Below are positions 53,877 to 64,000 of a stretch of 64,000 nt of DNA, piece by piece; within the stretch, counting starts at the first letter, position 1, and each line of letters begins with the position of its first letter. The notes under the pieces were generated by a model that ran no database searches, had not been told where the DNA came from, and saw nothing but the letters and a program-made list of their open reading frames with translations. Both the position numbers and the translations under genes were made by a program. The DNA comes from Massospora cicadina (taxonomy: Eukaryota; Entomophthoromycota; Entomophthoromycetes; Entomophthorales; Entomophthoraceae): contig JAKSZP010014540.1 of assembly GCA_022478985.1 (NCBI GenBank), positions 1-64,000 on the forward strand, given 5' to 3'.

Positions 53877-55289
53877 ATGTCTGGGAGCATTTGGGCAAGC
53901 AAGGCAAGAGGAGCAGGCGGAAGGCCCGCGGCCTCTAACGTTCAAAAACGCCCCGGAGAATCTGGTGGAATAGAAAAAAATCTAAAAAAACTGGCGGTCA
54001 CAATTTCCCTGGAGATACTCGCGTGGCAAGCACGATGCAACCAGTACATCAACACGCCACATTCCCAGCCACTTTTGTCGGTGGAATTTGGAGTCCATGT
54101 GTATCTGGACATCCAAAAAACATCCCTATGGGAAAAATTTTGTGAAGATGTACACAAAATTTTCCTGACTGCAGTGTATGTTGCACCTCACTCCATGTTG
54201 TGCGGTTGGCTGGACCTAGGCTTCGAAAGCAAAATCGCAGCAGATGAGGCTGCAGCGGTGCACATAGTGGTTGACCTCCCCAAAGGGCAATGGGTCATCG
54301 AAACTAAACGCACCAGATGGACAAAATTAAACCAAATTTTCCTCACGTTTGACTTTTGCCTACTATGGTAAAACGTGACATTTTGGAGCAACACCTGAAA
54401 GATGGTCTCTCCATATATGGCGAAATACAATCTTTTGAAATTAACGTTTCATGCTGATGCCACACCTGTGCACTGGCAAAGCCATCGCAGTTCTGACCCC
54501 AACTGAGGAGATCATGAAGGACCTAACCCAGATCCTGCACTCCACCTTTATTGACATCGCAGGGCATACCACCCACCCATTCCAGGTAACCGTGGACAGC
54601 GCGCCCCCCATTTGCACCCACTGTGATGCGTTTGGCCATAAGGCACACGCATGCCCCATCAAAGAGGGCGTCACATTCCAAGAGCATACCTTGGCAGCCA
54701 TGACCAGCGGAGAGGCGCACTACGAACCAACCGCAAGCACCAAGGAGGCTTTCCCGTGGGGAGCACAAGGCTGCTACCTATTGGTAAAGCCCATATCCCC
54801 GCAAGAGCAGAAGAAGGCCAAGCAGGCCTGTAGGGCCACGGCCAAGGAAACGGCCAAGGCCAACACCACCATCCCACACTCACAACGCCAGGAGGACATG
54901 GAGACCTTCGCGGCAGAAGCAACTCGGGAACCCATCACCCAATCAGATTGGGAGGCCCATGCCAAACGGGCCACTCAATGTGAGGATCTGATGGGAGATT
55001 CAATCTCACCCAATCGTTGCACCCAAGCCCCGGTCAAAACCAACTTGGGACCTATCCCAACCAAAAAAAAAATTTTGCCCCACTCGACGGTGCACCGAAC
55101 TTATCCGCACCGCAAAAAATTTGTCCGACGTCAGGAAAACAAAAAGTGAAGGCTAAAGCCAATGCAACTATTTCTGCAAAAATTAATAAAAACCCCAATA
55201 GCATTGCTGCTAATACCCACGCTGTTGTGAAAGCCAGTGGGGACCTGGAAGAGGCTGGTGGGCCTGGGGGCCCATCCCCTCACACCTAA
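53877..55289 (+). pseudogene. LINE I ORF1 (CCHC), two frameshifts
   Basis: ATG at 53877 (MSGSIWASKARGAGGRPAAS), the same start as LINE G, 98 bases from the element's 5' end. Frame 53877-54371 holds the RRM-like region (GWLDLGFESKIAADEAAAVH, DLPKGQWVIETKRTRWTK). After a shift, 54451-55149 carries CTHCDAFGHKAHAC, the knuckle at 54613-54654, and a Lys/Ala/Glu-rich stretch. A second shift at the A-run near 55062 leads to 55017-55289, ending SPHT. It would coat LINE RNA in the transposition complex. Only these shifts prevent a continuous 470-residue protein. Confidence 0.88.
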
Positions 55290-55295
55290 GGTGCG

Positions 55296-56040
55296 ATGGG
55301 GGAAACCTTCACTCTAGGGATGCTGAATATCGCCAGACTCAAGGCCTCCCCATCCTGGGTTAGGAAACTGAGTTTTTTACAAAACAATTTACCCGTGGAT
55401 ATCCTGGCCATCCAGGAGTCCCACTGTCCACGAGGTTCTGAGGAAGCTTGGAAAACAATGCTCCTACCATCCCTATCCTTTTGGTCAAAGCACTGTGGGG
55501 TGCTAATTTGGAAAAATAATTTTTTCAAATTTACATCTTCAGAAACATTCCTAAATGGCTGAGTGCTCGTTGTCACCTTCTCATGGGCTGATGTTGCGCA
55601 CACAATTGTCAACATTTACGCCCCAAATGGTGCACATGAGCGTTGGGAATTTTTCTCATCAGTCAAATTCCTTCCGCTACCCCCCAATTCCTTCCTAGTT
55701 GGTGACATGAACTGTTGGCTAACCTCACCAACAGACCGGTGGCTGCCCTCACCCCACGCCCCACAGGGTCACATAGAACTACGCGTTCTAAAAGCCACCC
55801 TTGGGTTAAGGGATGCGCTGTTGTGACATGCCCCACTGCTCAAAAACATGATGCCTCCCCACGTCCATAACAGCCAATTAAGGTCCATGACCCACATTGA
55901 CCTTATTCTAGCGCTGACGAAATTCCAACCCCACATCTCCCACTTCAAAACAACAAAAATGGAATTCTCCGACCATTGACTGGTCTCAATAACATACCAC
56001 TTACCTGTCACAGTTGCAAAGGCCCCACATTGGTGCAAAA
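55296..56040 (+). pseudogene. LINE I APE-type endonuclease
   Basis: ORF2 starts MGETFTLGMLNIARLKASPS at 55296, seven bases after ORF1. Motifs in order: LNIARL (Asn), ILAIQESHC (Glu), NIYAPNGAHERWEFF, FLVGDMNCWL (GDFN-type Asp/Asn), MTHIDLILA and FSDH (SDH). The frame holds an in-frame TGA at 55560-55562 (LNG*VLVVTF), another at 55824-55826 (ALL*HAP) and one after SDH. Without stops the domain would be complete, so loss is by point mutation. It cuts target DNA in the family. Confidence 0.88.
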
Positions 56041-56629
56041 TCTGCCCCCCCAGCTCACGTCGCCAGGATTTTCCAAGTGGGTGGAAGAGGCAACTTTGGT
56101 GGAATCATTTGTTGCACCATTTTGCGTGGACCCCATTTCCACATAGGCAACTTTCAAAGAAGACACCATCCGCCACTATCGCCATCTCTCCTCCAGATGC
56201 TCACGAGCCACAACGGCAGTTATATCGTGCGCGCTGGTGGAATTGGCCCACTTGGAGTCCAATATTCCAGCCACAGGATATAGCCCTGCATGGGGCCGGA
56301 AGTGGGCGGAGGCAGCTGCCCACCTCAATGCACTTGAAAGACAACACAAACATCAGGTTTGTGTCCAATACAGGGCCACACACATCACTAAAGGTGACAA
56401 GTGCACTGCATACTTCTTTAAAAAAAATTTTCACCATGCCAGAGCATGGCCTGCACACAGGTGCGAAGATCGGATAATTCTATTGCAGACACACTGGCTG
56501 AAGTGGCAATCGAAATGCAAAGATATTACTCCAAGTTATACCGAGCCACACCAATTCAGCCAGCCAAAATGGCAGAATTTCTCGATCAAGCTCATATCCG
56601 CACCATTTTCTGATACCCAGGAATAATGA

Positions 56630-57890
56630 ATTTAATTACTCCAAACGAATTATGGGCAGCTATTCGCGGTGCGCCAAACTGAAAATGCCCAGGCCCAGAT
56701 GGCATTCCATATGAGTTCTACAAAAAATATTTTAAATATATATCCCCATTGCTGCTAGCCTCACTCAACCAAAGCCTGTTGGAAATGCGCCTCCTACCAG
56801 GAGGACATGAGGCCTTTACTGTCACACTCTTCAAGAAAGGGGATAGGCTTGACTTAGCCAACTGGCGCCCCATTTCTCTAACAAACACAGACACCAAAAT
56901 TTTAACCAAAATCATGGCTAACCGTTTAGGGACTGTAGCATCTGCCACCATCTCCCCAGAACAATTCAGTTTCATCCCCAGAAGGTCAATTTGGGATAAC
57001 GTGCACTCAGTGGCTAATGTGTGTCAGTCCACAGCCTCTGGGGCACTTGTATTCTTGGACCAACAAAAGGCCTATGATAGAGTAAACTGGGAATACCTTA
57101 GGGCCTGCCTCCATCAATTCCGCCTACCCCCCGCTTCATTAACTGGGTGATGCTGCTCATGGAATCTGCAACAATGGCAGTGCGTGGCCCAGGCTTCCTA
57201 ACAGAAGTAGTCCGCCCCCAAAGGGGCCTGCGACAAGGGGACCCCCTCAGCCCACTGTTATACAACTTCAGCCTTGACCCACTACTGCGAAATGTGAATG
57301 CCCACCTCACTGGGGTCCATGTGCCAGGCCAAACCCCAGTCAAGATGTTGGCATTTGCAGATGATTGCGTAGTGGGGGTGTCTAATAACAAAGATGCACA
57401 TACGCTTGAAGCCCTCATCCAGGAATATTCCCGGGTAAGCAACGCGGCACTGAACGCCTCCAAAACCGAAATCCTCCTCCTTGGTCAGTTTCAGAACTGC
57501 TGGGCCCCAGCAAGTAGTTCCCAACCCGGCCCATCTGCTCGCCCACGTCCACGCCTTACTAACTCAACACACACCGCTCCACTGGTGCTCCCCTTTGTGC
57601 CATGTCCTACCATAGGACCGGTACGCCATCTGGGCGTGTGGATGGAGGCAGGTGGATACGCGTCAGCAGTAATGGAGGGCTGTATACTGGACAACGTGAC
57701 GAAGCGAATAGCCTCTCTCAGAGCCCACCCTACTACCCTCACTGGCAGGGTTGTTCTTGCCAACTCTATGCTCCTATCCAAAGTCTGGTTCAGAGCCCAC
57801 GCCATCCCCTTCTCCCCAAGCTTCTTCAAATCCCTGTATGCTTGCTGCAAGGATGGCTTTGGTCAGGCCACCCTCCACCAGTACGGCTAG
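56630..57890 (+). pseudogene. LINE I reverse transcriptase
   Basis: Starts NLITPNELWAAIRGAPN (56628, followed by a stop) and PGPDGIPYEFYKKYFKYISP; frame 56749-57150 has FKKGDRLDLANWRPISLTN, SPEQFSFIPRRSIWDN and LVFLDQQKAYDRVNWEY; frame 57147-57890 has RGLRQGDPLSPLLYNFSLDP and VKMLAFADDCVVGV, FADD intact at 57354-57365, then thumb sequence (RHLGVWMEAGGYASAVMEG). One frameshift lies at 57147. The upstream 56040-56630 is the linker (RARWWNWPTWSPIF), also shifted. Confidence 0.9.
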
Positions 57891-58879
57891 AGGTCATGTT
57901 TGGCCCTCATCATCATGGTGGCATGGGCCTGCTTGACTTCAAAGCCCATGCCGCCAAGATCCTGGGCACCTGGATCGCGGCTGTCACTGCTCCTACACTC
58001 CCATCCCAACACTGGTCCTGCGCGGCCCACTCCAACTTTTCCCGAGCCTTGGGCCTCAATAATCCATCAAACCCCCACTCCCTGATGAAATACCTCGCAT
58101 CACACACATTGGCCACAGGTCCTCACGGGACAAAAACCCACTACAAACGAATCCTACTCTCCATGCAAAGCGCAGAGTGGAGAATTCGTATTAGTGGACA
58201 TACAACCTGAAGAGGCCGCCCCTCTCCTCAGTTCACACAAGAGGTACAGGGGCTACCCATCCATGATGGCGTGATCCCCATTCGACCCCATGTCCTATCC
58301 AGGGTGGACTACCTGGACATGATGGACATCCCTTATTCCATTGAAACCCAAAAGACTATCTGGAAATACGCACACCATCCTCTGTTGCAGCCTCAAGTCC
58401 GCTCCCATGTGTGGCGCTGCCTGAGGCGGGTGTATCATACAGATGAGCGCTCTAACGCTTTACACTCATCCTGTGTCATGTGTGGCCAGTATGGAACGCT
58501 GTTCCACCGCCTGGAGAAGTGCCCCACCTCTAAAGTGATATGGCGCGAAGTCCAACGTCTGCTAGGCCAGGATCAAACGCATCCCTTCAGTCTGTCAAGA
58601 GATATGTTTGCTTCATTAATGGCCTCCCCCTCCCACCCTCCCTCCGTGCTCTGGTGGTTGCAATCGCCATGTGGACTATCCACACGATTGTCTTGGATGC
58701 CATCGCTGGCTCCATCCCCACCCTCCCTGAAGCTGTCCACAGATTCTGGTCTCATTTGGTGGACCACTTTCAAGCGTGGATGTTTGGATATCTCCCACCG
58801 CGTCGCTGACAGCTGGTCTCCTCCTGGTTCCCAGTCTGGTTCATCAAAACAGACCCCTTCCTCCACACGTGCTCAATAG
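57840..58879 (+). pseudogene. LINE I ORF2 C-terminal domain
   Basis: A frameshift near 57850 moves reading into 57602-58210 (MGLLDFKAHAAKILGTWIAA, NPHSLMKYLASHTLATGPHG), which stops at a TGA at 58208. The frame 58271-58879 then reads IPIRPHVLSRVDYLDMMD, SHVWRCLRRVYHTDERSNAL and CVMCGQYGTLFHRLEKCPTS, the CX2C...H...C zinc-like domain, as in G and H. A further shift after about 58540 moves the real tail into 58540-58809 (PEAVHRFWSHLVDHFQAWMF). 3' UTR of about 180 bp follows. Confidence 0.85.
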
Positions 58880-59077
58880 TGGCTACGGCCCCTTCACACG
58901 TTCCTTCCCCTCCCCATAAGTGGCGTTCCCGCTGGCAACAAGAGATAGCATCGCTTCTCTGGGGTGCCTCCCCTGGTACTAAGTTTTGTCTCATCTGAGT
59001 CATATTCGGAAGTGTCCATCCCATGGTCAGCCTTCCCCGCAATAAATTTAAATTTAAATTTAAATAATTCCCTAATG

Positions 59078-59500
59078 CGAGGATGAATTGGAAATTGGTA
59101 GACCCTGATTTTGGGGTAACTATGTTTGGGAAATTTTAAGATATTTACCTGGTTGTATCCATTGGGGATTGATCCAGACAAATACTTAAGATCTCATTGG
59201 GCAGAGTTGCTGACGAAATAGGGGCATCTGATAGTGATTAACTATCAGGTGTACCAATTGGGATTAGTCAAATTTCATCACTGATTGATTGGTAATGAAA
59301 GTAGTGAGTTGCAAGGTGAGTGATACCACCTGCAACTAGTGAATTAATCAGTGGGCTGTGACCTGCCATAATGGGTATTAAGTCCCATTACCTAAGCAGG
59401 TCGCTAGCCAATTATGGTTGGTTCACTTGGATTGATAAAAAAACGTTAGTGGCACGTTTTATGACTCTTTCCGTTTAAGGTCTTGAGGATGTCCAATGAC
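59078..59500. other. Non-coding stretch between LINE I and Gypsy M
   Basis: Probably the tail of LTR L followed by unassigned DNA. Two small hairpins are visible: AGTTGCAAGGTG...CACCTGCAACT (59307-59337) and TAATGGG...CCCATTA (59369-59390). No coding trace. Confidence 0.4.
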
Positions 59501-60216
59501 AGAATCCTAGCCAGGATGGGGAAGACCATCACTGCTGAGACGAGGATGGGTGATTCAATGGCAACAGCTGCCGTTTTATTGAAGAGGTGTCAACCAAGGA
59601 TTATGCTGAGAATTTATATGACTGGATGACAAGCCACTATTAAGACTATGAGGATCAGTAGAGGAATTCCGCTGAAGGATAAATGAGCAGAATCCGCCAA
59701 GGATGATTCAGAGCTATAAGAGATTGGTCAATTTAGGATAAGGCGATAATGGGTCATAACAGGTCTTATTGGGTTGCCTTCAAAATAGGGAAATGAGTCG
59801 ATGTCGACATTTGATGAAAGGGTTTAGATCGCCTCAAATCAAGGTGATAGATAATTAAAGAATAATATGCCGAATCCAATGAAAAGATGGCAACATGAAT
59901 AAACTAATTGGAAGAGTCAGTACTGGCAGAGGCCGCTAGGTTATCAGTGAAACAATAGGACTGGAGGTCTTGTTTTGGATTAATTGAAGAAATAAGATAG
60001 AGGAAGATCGCGGACAAAGGAAGGATCTGCTGAAGATATATTTTTTAATAAAAGAAGTGATTGGGAAATTGCTCCCATATTTATTAATAAAGTTAATTGG
60101 TTAAAAGTGTATCAAGGAACAAGCGATCATCATATCAACTGTTCTAATTGTTCAATGGGGAAACCCTGTATAAAAAACCCTTTAGTGGGTATTTACCAAA
60201 TCACCGGGATTTGACA
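59500..60216 (+). repeat. 5' LTR of Gypsy M (left end unresolved)
   Basis: Ends GGGATTTGACA one base before the primer-binding site. Parts align with the LTR of J reversed (GATGTCGACATTTGATGAAAGG against GATGTCAACTCATGATGAAT-type sequence). With J's length as a guide the start should lie near 59500-59620. Confidence 0.5.
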
Positions 60217-60217
60217 G

Positions 60218-60235
60218 TGGTGCTCACTACAGGGG
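60218..60235 (+). other. Primer-binding site of Gypsy M
   Basis: TGGTGCTCACTACAGGGG, one base after the LTR end GACA. Shared with A, J and N. Confidence 0.8.
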
Positions 60236-61240
60236 GCCCATTGACCAATAACAAAAATATGAAAATTCAACCGGCAGCTATGTCGCATTCTGGTTGTTTC
60301 CAAACAAAATCTGCACTAAGCAATGGCCCTGGGCCCTACGAGGAGTTGAAACTTGCATAGATACTGTGCTCAAAAACAGGATGAGTTGCTTCAAAGAGTC
60401 TACAAAGATAAGTTGCCACCGTTCAATTGCAAAGGAAATATTTATGGGTTCCTTTGCTGATTTGAGTTTGTAACAGAGGGAATTTCAGATCAAAGAAGGA
60501 AAAGCTATTACTCTCCTCTTTGGACGTTGGAAGTGCGGATCAAGTCATCTGCTACCTCCCAGATAGTTCTGTTTCATACCATGAAGTTAAGGAGACTGTG
60601 CTACGACTGTTTGGCGGAATTTCAAAAATGTCGCAGAGAAAAGCTGAGTTCTTAACCATTGGGTTTCAGCGGAACGAGACCCTCACTGCATTTGCTGACC
60701 GATTTACTATGGAAGCATATGTGCTGATCAGAGCAGGCATTCTATCCAAAGTTGATGTGTGTATAGCTATGGCCTCAGCGGTGAAGCCATACCCTGAGCT
60801 ATACAATGTCATAGCCCTGTTGTTAGAGCTGGAAGTACCTCTCCTTAAACTTGTTCATCTTGTACGTCGATTATCTGTTAATTTCACTCCACCCAATACC
60901 AAGCAGATCCGCGCTGTCACAGTTGTTCGCCCTAATTATGTGAGAAGAGATAACTGGCTAAGGGAAATTCCATCAGGATATTCTAAGTACAATGGACGTT
61001 CCTCGATTGCTGATCAATATTGAACCTGCTACTGGTCTGGGCCTAACAACGCTACAAAGGGGGTGGTCATTATACTGTGGGGGGTCTGTTCACGTTGAAT
61101 CTCCTCAAAATCATCTGCCATATGTACCAACTTATCCTAAACACAGCTGTAAGTCTTACGGAGTAAGCTGTTTTAATTGTGGATGTAAAGGGCATATGGG
61201 ACAATGGTGTCATAACCAACGGATCCCTCCCTTGCAATGA
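60236..61240 (+). pseudogene. Gypsy M gag
   Basis: Opens in the primer site (VVLTTGGPLTNNKN) and continues with an Asn/Gln-rich start to 60360. Frame 60520-61023 is the capsid core: LDVGSADQVICYLPDSSVSY, KETVLRLFGGISKMSQRKAE, FLTIGFQRNETLTAFADRF. After a shift, 60992-61240 ends with CFNCGCKGHMGQWC, a perfect CX2CX4HX4C knuckle at 61169-61210. The protein would build the particle and bind RNA. At least two frame changes (about 60370-60510 and 61000) break it. Confidence 0.85.
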
Positions 61241-61330
61241 GATCAGGGCTATCAGGGAAAAGTCTGGACGGAGTAGAGAAGGGACTCTACTGCCGTTACC
61301 TCAAACTTACATGTCCCACCTGAGTCCACC

Positions 61331-62098
61331 GTGTTAAATATAGCTGAAGCTTTGCAGTATGATGGCTTTCCTCTCTACCACCCATTGGTTGGGAAAGTAA
61401 ATGTGCTGACCCAAGCACACATTGAAGAAACTGCGGAAAGAAACTCTTTGGATCAACCAAAGCTTTATGCTTGTCAAATGTTCGACCAATATCTATTAGA
61501 CCAGCTAGATCCAGTCACAGATGCCCTGTCATTAAGAGGAATAAATGTCGCCCTCCCAGTGGACACTATTGTAAATAAATATCCTAAAATTGGTGCGGGT
61601 ATTTTGAGTTTCTTGGGAAAACTTGAATCTTTAAGTATACATAAGGTGAATAGTCAGGATGCATCCTACACAGAATGCACTTACTGCGACATTGTGGTAG
61701 CCAAAACTCGGGTACGGGCTATCATCAATACAGGTGCACCTGTTAACATTGTCTCCACTAAATTGGTGGCGAAGTTGTCCTTAAAACCTGACATAGACCA
61801 CTGAGTGGTGTATGGGACCGCAGGAGCTGAAACCACCACTTCTGAGGGAGAATATAGCGCGCTTCCCTTGCGGTTTGGATCCATTGTTGTGGTGGCTCCA
61901 GCGGTGGTATTGCCAAATAGTAACTATGATTTATTGATTGGAACTGCATTTATGCGACACTATGGGGCTATAGTGGACATGATGGAAGAGACCCTAGACA
62001 TTGCGGGGCAGCAAATCCCTATATATTTCTCCTCTCGTAGAGTGTCAAAGAGTTCAATGCACATGGAAAAATCAACCTTGCCTACAGCGATGGGGTGA
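61331..62098 (+). pseudogene. Gypsy M aspartic protease
   Basis: Frame 61331-61804 carries ECTYCDIVVAKTRVRAIINT then GAPVNIVSTKLVAK: the active-site DTG is NTG at 61727-61735. A single TGA at 61802-61804 follows PDIDH, and the same frame continues 61805-62098 with VVVAPAVVLPNSNYDLLIGT, AFMRHYGAIVDMMEETLD, the flap and C-terminal helix. Only Asp-to-Asn and one stop disable an otherwise whole domain. Upstream residues (LDQLDPVTDALSLRGINVAL) match K and J. Confidence 0.87.
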
Positions 62099-62468
62099 TC
62101 CCAGTGCGTTATCATTGTCTGAAAAAGGAACGTGGGCCCTTCCTCATCAGATATTTGAATACTAAGGGTTACCACTTAGAGCAGCTGGAGCTATATCCAT
62201 TCCCTCAGGACATCAAGTAACAATTGACACTGAGCTAGAGGTGGAAGTGCCAGTGGGCTATATGGGGAGATCATTAGGCCTTATTTTTTATTGCGGCTTG
62301 AGCCCCATGTGGCTCCTGGCATCATACTACCAGGCCACGGGGAAATCAAAGTATTGATAGCAAATCTTTAAAACAGTTCCATTCAAATCCGCTGGCATCA
62401 GATTATAGCTTATTTACATCTGAATTTGGTAAAAGAGATTAAACAGGTTCACAAGTTCTGTTCTCTGG

Positions 62469-63260
62469 ATGAATTTTGGTTTGCCCATCAAACTGTCTCT
62501 CAGCGCAATGGTGGTTGTACTGAGGGAAAATTTATTGGGGTTATCAGAAGATCAGAAAGAGCGGGCTGAAGCGCTGTTTCAAAAGTACAAAGAGATCTTT
62601 GCAGTTGATGATCATGATCTGGGGTGTGCTCGGGGGTTGTTCTTTGACTTGATACTGGGGACCATCCTCCCATCAGGTCTCAGCCAATCCATCAATCACG
62701 GGAAGCTGAAGAAGTTGTCACCAAGATAATTGAAAAACTATTGGAGTAGGGAATGCTTGAACCATCCAAGAGCCCATGGGCGTCGCCTGTCCTAATTGTA
62801 AAAAAGGATGGCACTACCCTTGTAGTAATTGACTACCAAAAAGCTCAATAGCATCACCAAAAAAGATTCATACCAACTACCACAGTTTGATGATGCACTA
62901 GATTGCTTGGCGGAGCCCGCTACTTCTCAGTGATGGATTTAATATCTGGGTATTGGCAAATTGAGTTGCCTAGGGAGGAGCAAGAAAATGCGTGATAATC
63001 ACCTCAAAAGGGCTTTTCCAACCAACACGCATGCCGCAGGGACTATGTAATGCCCCAGCTACATTTTAACAAGAGATGGATACTGAGTGATCTGAAGCTG
63101 TTGTGCATTATTATATACCTCAATGATATTAACGTCTTCTCGCACATTTACTGAGCATCTCACCCACTTGGAAGAGGTATTTTGCTGACTGGCTGAGGCC
63201 AATATCAAAATCAAGCCTCGCAAATGCCACTTCTTCAAGGATCAGCTTGAGTATCTTGGG
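62469..63260 (+). pseudogene. Gypsy M reverse transcriptase
   Basis: Frame 62469-62729 is the linker (LGLSEDQKERAEALFQKYKE, IFAVDDHDLGCARG). RT follows in broken frames: GMLEPSKSPWASPVLIVKKD (62753-62815), RYFSVMDLISGYWQIELPRE (62920-62980) and MPQGLCNAPATF (63030-63070). The catalytic block reads IIYLNDINVFS with YLND at 63116-63127, the first Asp changed to Asn. Frame shifts occur before and after it. The region matches J block by block. Confidence 0.85.
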
Positions 63261-63263
63261 TTT

Positions 63264-64000
63264 GTGGTGGATGCAACTGAGCTAAGACCTCAACTAACCA
63301 AAGTAGAAACCATTCAGAGGATGACTAAACCCACTAATAAATGGGACATTCAGGTGTTTCTGGGAATGGTGGGTTACTACCGCCAATCCATACCCAATTT
63401 CAGTTGCATCGAAGGTTTACTGTTTGAGTTATTGAAGAAAGATGCAATGTTTGAATGGATGTAGCAACGTCAGTGCGCCTTTGATACATTTCGAACAGCG
63501 TTAGTCAGTGCACCATTGTGTTGCGCTATCCTAATTTTGATAGGGCATTTATAGTGCAAACAGATGCATCCCTTTCTGCTGTTGGGGCATTCCTGTCTCA
63601 GAAGGACGATGATAGAGAAGAGCACCCCGTGGCATAGTGTAGTCGCAGCCTGAATTGTCATGAATGCAATTACACCATAACTGAGTGAGAATTCTTGCGG
63701 TGATCTATGCATATAAACATTTTCAAGTTTACCTGCATGGAGTAAAGTTTAAATTCATGACAGATCATGAATTTTTGCGTTGGTTGCAGAATTTAAAGGA
63801 GCCTGAAGGGCAGCTAGCTCGATGGGCTCTTAAGCTGCAGGCATATGACTTTGAGATTTTACATTGACTGGGAGCCAAACACCAAAACGCTGATTGCTTA
63901 TTGAGATTGCCAACAATTGCAGTTACGGTGGACCTAAGCAATATAATGTTTGATAAAATGCTCAGCAGAAGATGCAAAGATGAACCGCCTCAAGTAATCA
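63264..64000 (+). pseudogene. Gypsy M RT connection and RNase H, cut by window end
   Basis: Frame 63264-63464 is the RT-RNase H connection (RMTKPTNKWDIQVFLGMVGY, YRQSIPNFSCIEGLLFELLK). RNase H begins about 63540 with FIVQTDASLSAVGAFLSQKD, the catalytic Asp kept, and continues in 63685-63867 with VIYAYKHFQVYLHGVKFKFM, LRWLQNLKEPEGQLARWALK. A stop near 63867 (ILH*LGAK) precedes HQNADCLLRLP. Integrase lies beyond the window. Confidence 0.87.

Larger units (their letters stand above)
53779..59063 (+). mobile_element. LINE I, full-length with perfect target duplication
   Basis: 5285 bp flanked by ATAATTCCCTAATG at 53765-53778 and 59064-59077. A 98-bp leader (GGGGAACTTTTCTTTCTCG) precedes ORF1; the end is AATAAATTTAAATTTAAA. 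The same family as G and H. Gene order ORF1 (CCHC), endonuclease, RT, C-terminal domain. Few stops relative to the LTR elements, so a fairly recent arrival. Confidence 0.93.
59500..64000 (+). mobile_element. Gypsy element M, cut by the window end
   Basis: LTR, primer-binding site, gag with CCHC, protease, RT and RNase H in plus orientation; integrase and 3' LTR lie beyond 64000. Same family as J. It has the longest gag and protease frames of that family here, with relatively few stops, but catalytic Asp of protease and RT are changed. Confidence 0.88.

Noticed and set aside
1..64000. tRNA or rRNA genes
   Set aside because: I saw no cloverleaf with A and B boxes and no rRNA core; the only tRNA-related signal is the primer-binding motif.

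Overview
The window is a eukaryotic, repeat-saturated stretch: I recognise no host gene, rRNA or tRNA. Nearly every coding trace belongs to LTR retrotransposons of the Ty3/Gypsy type (gag with CCHC knuckle, aspartic protease, RT with YLDD, RNase H, integrase) or to non-LTR (LINE) elements with a CCHC ORF1, an APE-type endonuclease, an RT with FADD and a C-terminal CX2C...H...C domain. All copies carry stops and frameshifts, so coding remnants are reported as pseudogenes. The host is not identifiable from this alone. A large repeat-rich genome is certain; a fungus is my guess, and a plant or other protist cannot be excluded. Old LTR elements are AT-rich, while the LINEs are clearly GC-richer and younger.

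Layout. 1-7361: Gypsy A (minus), interrupted by a 1.8-kb short LTR element (1726-3559), an ORF1-only LINE in its 5' LTR (4778-6725) and a 20-bp LINE-tail insertion (6826-6845). 7362-9396: Gypsy C (plus). 9397-~14920: Gypsy B (minus), the best-preserved of its family. ~14880-21296: LINE F (plus). 21297-29574: Gypsy D (plus), split by a solo LTR (22345-23189) and by element E (24094-27793, minus, perfect 5-bp target duplication). 29580-~31330: Gypsy N 5' end (minus). 31340-~35060: Gypsy O (plus), a different, chromovirus-like lineage. 35183-36003: 5'-truncated LINE H. 36018-39717: unresolved repeats including a 595-bp inverted repeat. 39718-51714: Gypsy J (minus) with LINE G (40471-45788, minus) inside, which itself holds a 24-bp LINE-tail insertion. 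51715-53164: Gypsy K (minus). 53165-~59100: LTR L, split by full-length LINE I (53779-59063). ~59500-64000: Gypsy M (plus), running off the window.

How the parts relate. A, B, C and D share one pol type, and A, B and L share LTR ends (TGTTGGA...TCCAACA). J, M, K, N and E form another group. A, J, M, N and, degenerately, E share an unusual primer-binding site, TGGTGCTCACTACAGGGG. G, H and I are one LINE family, F a second, and the ORF1-only copy a third with a similar 3' tail. Target-site duplications, read directly, give a clear insertion order: for example K, then J, then LINE G, then a 24-bp tail insertion. Many inactivating changes are C-to-T or G-to-A at CpG, hitting catalytic residues of RT and protease.
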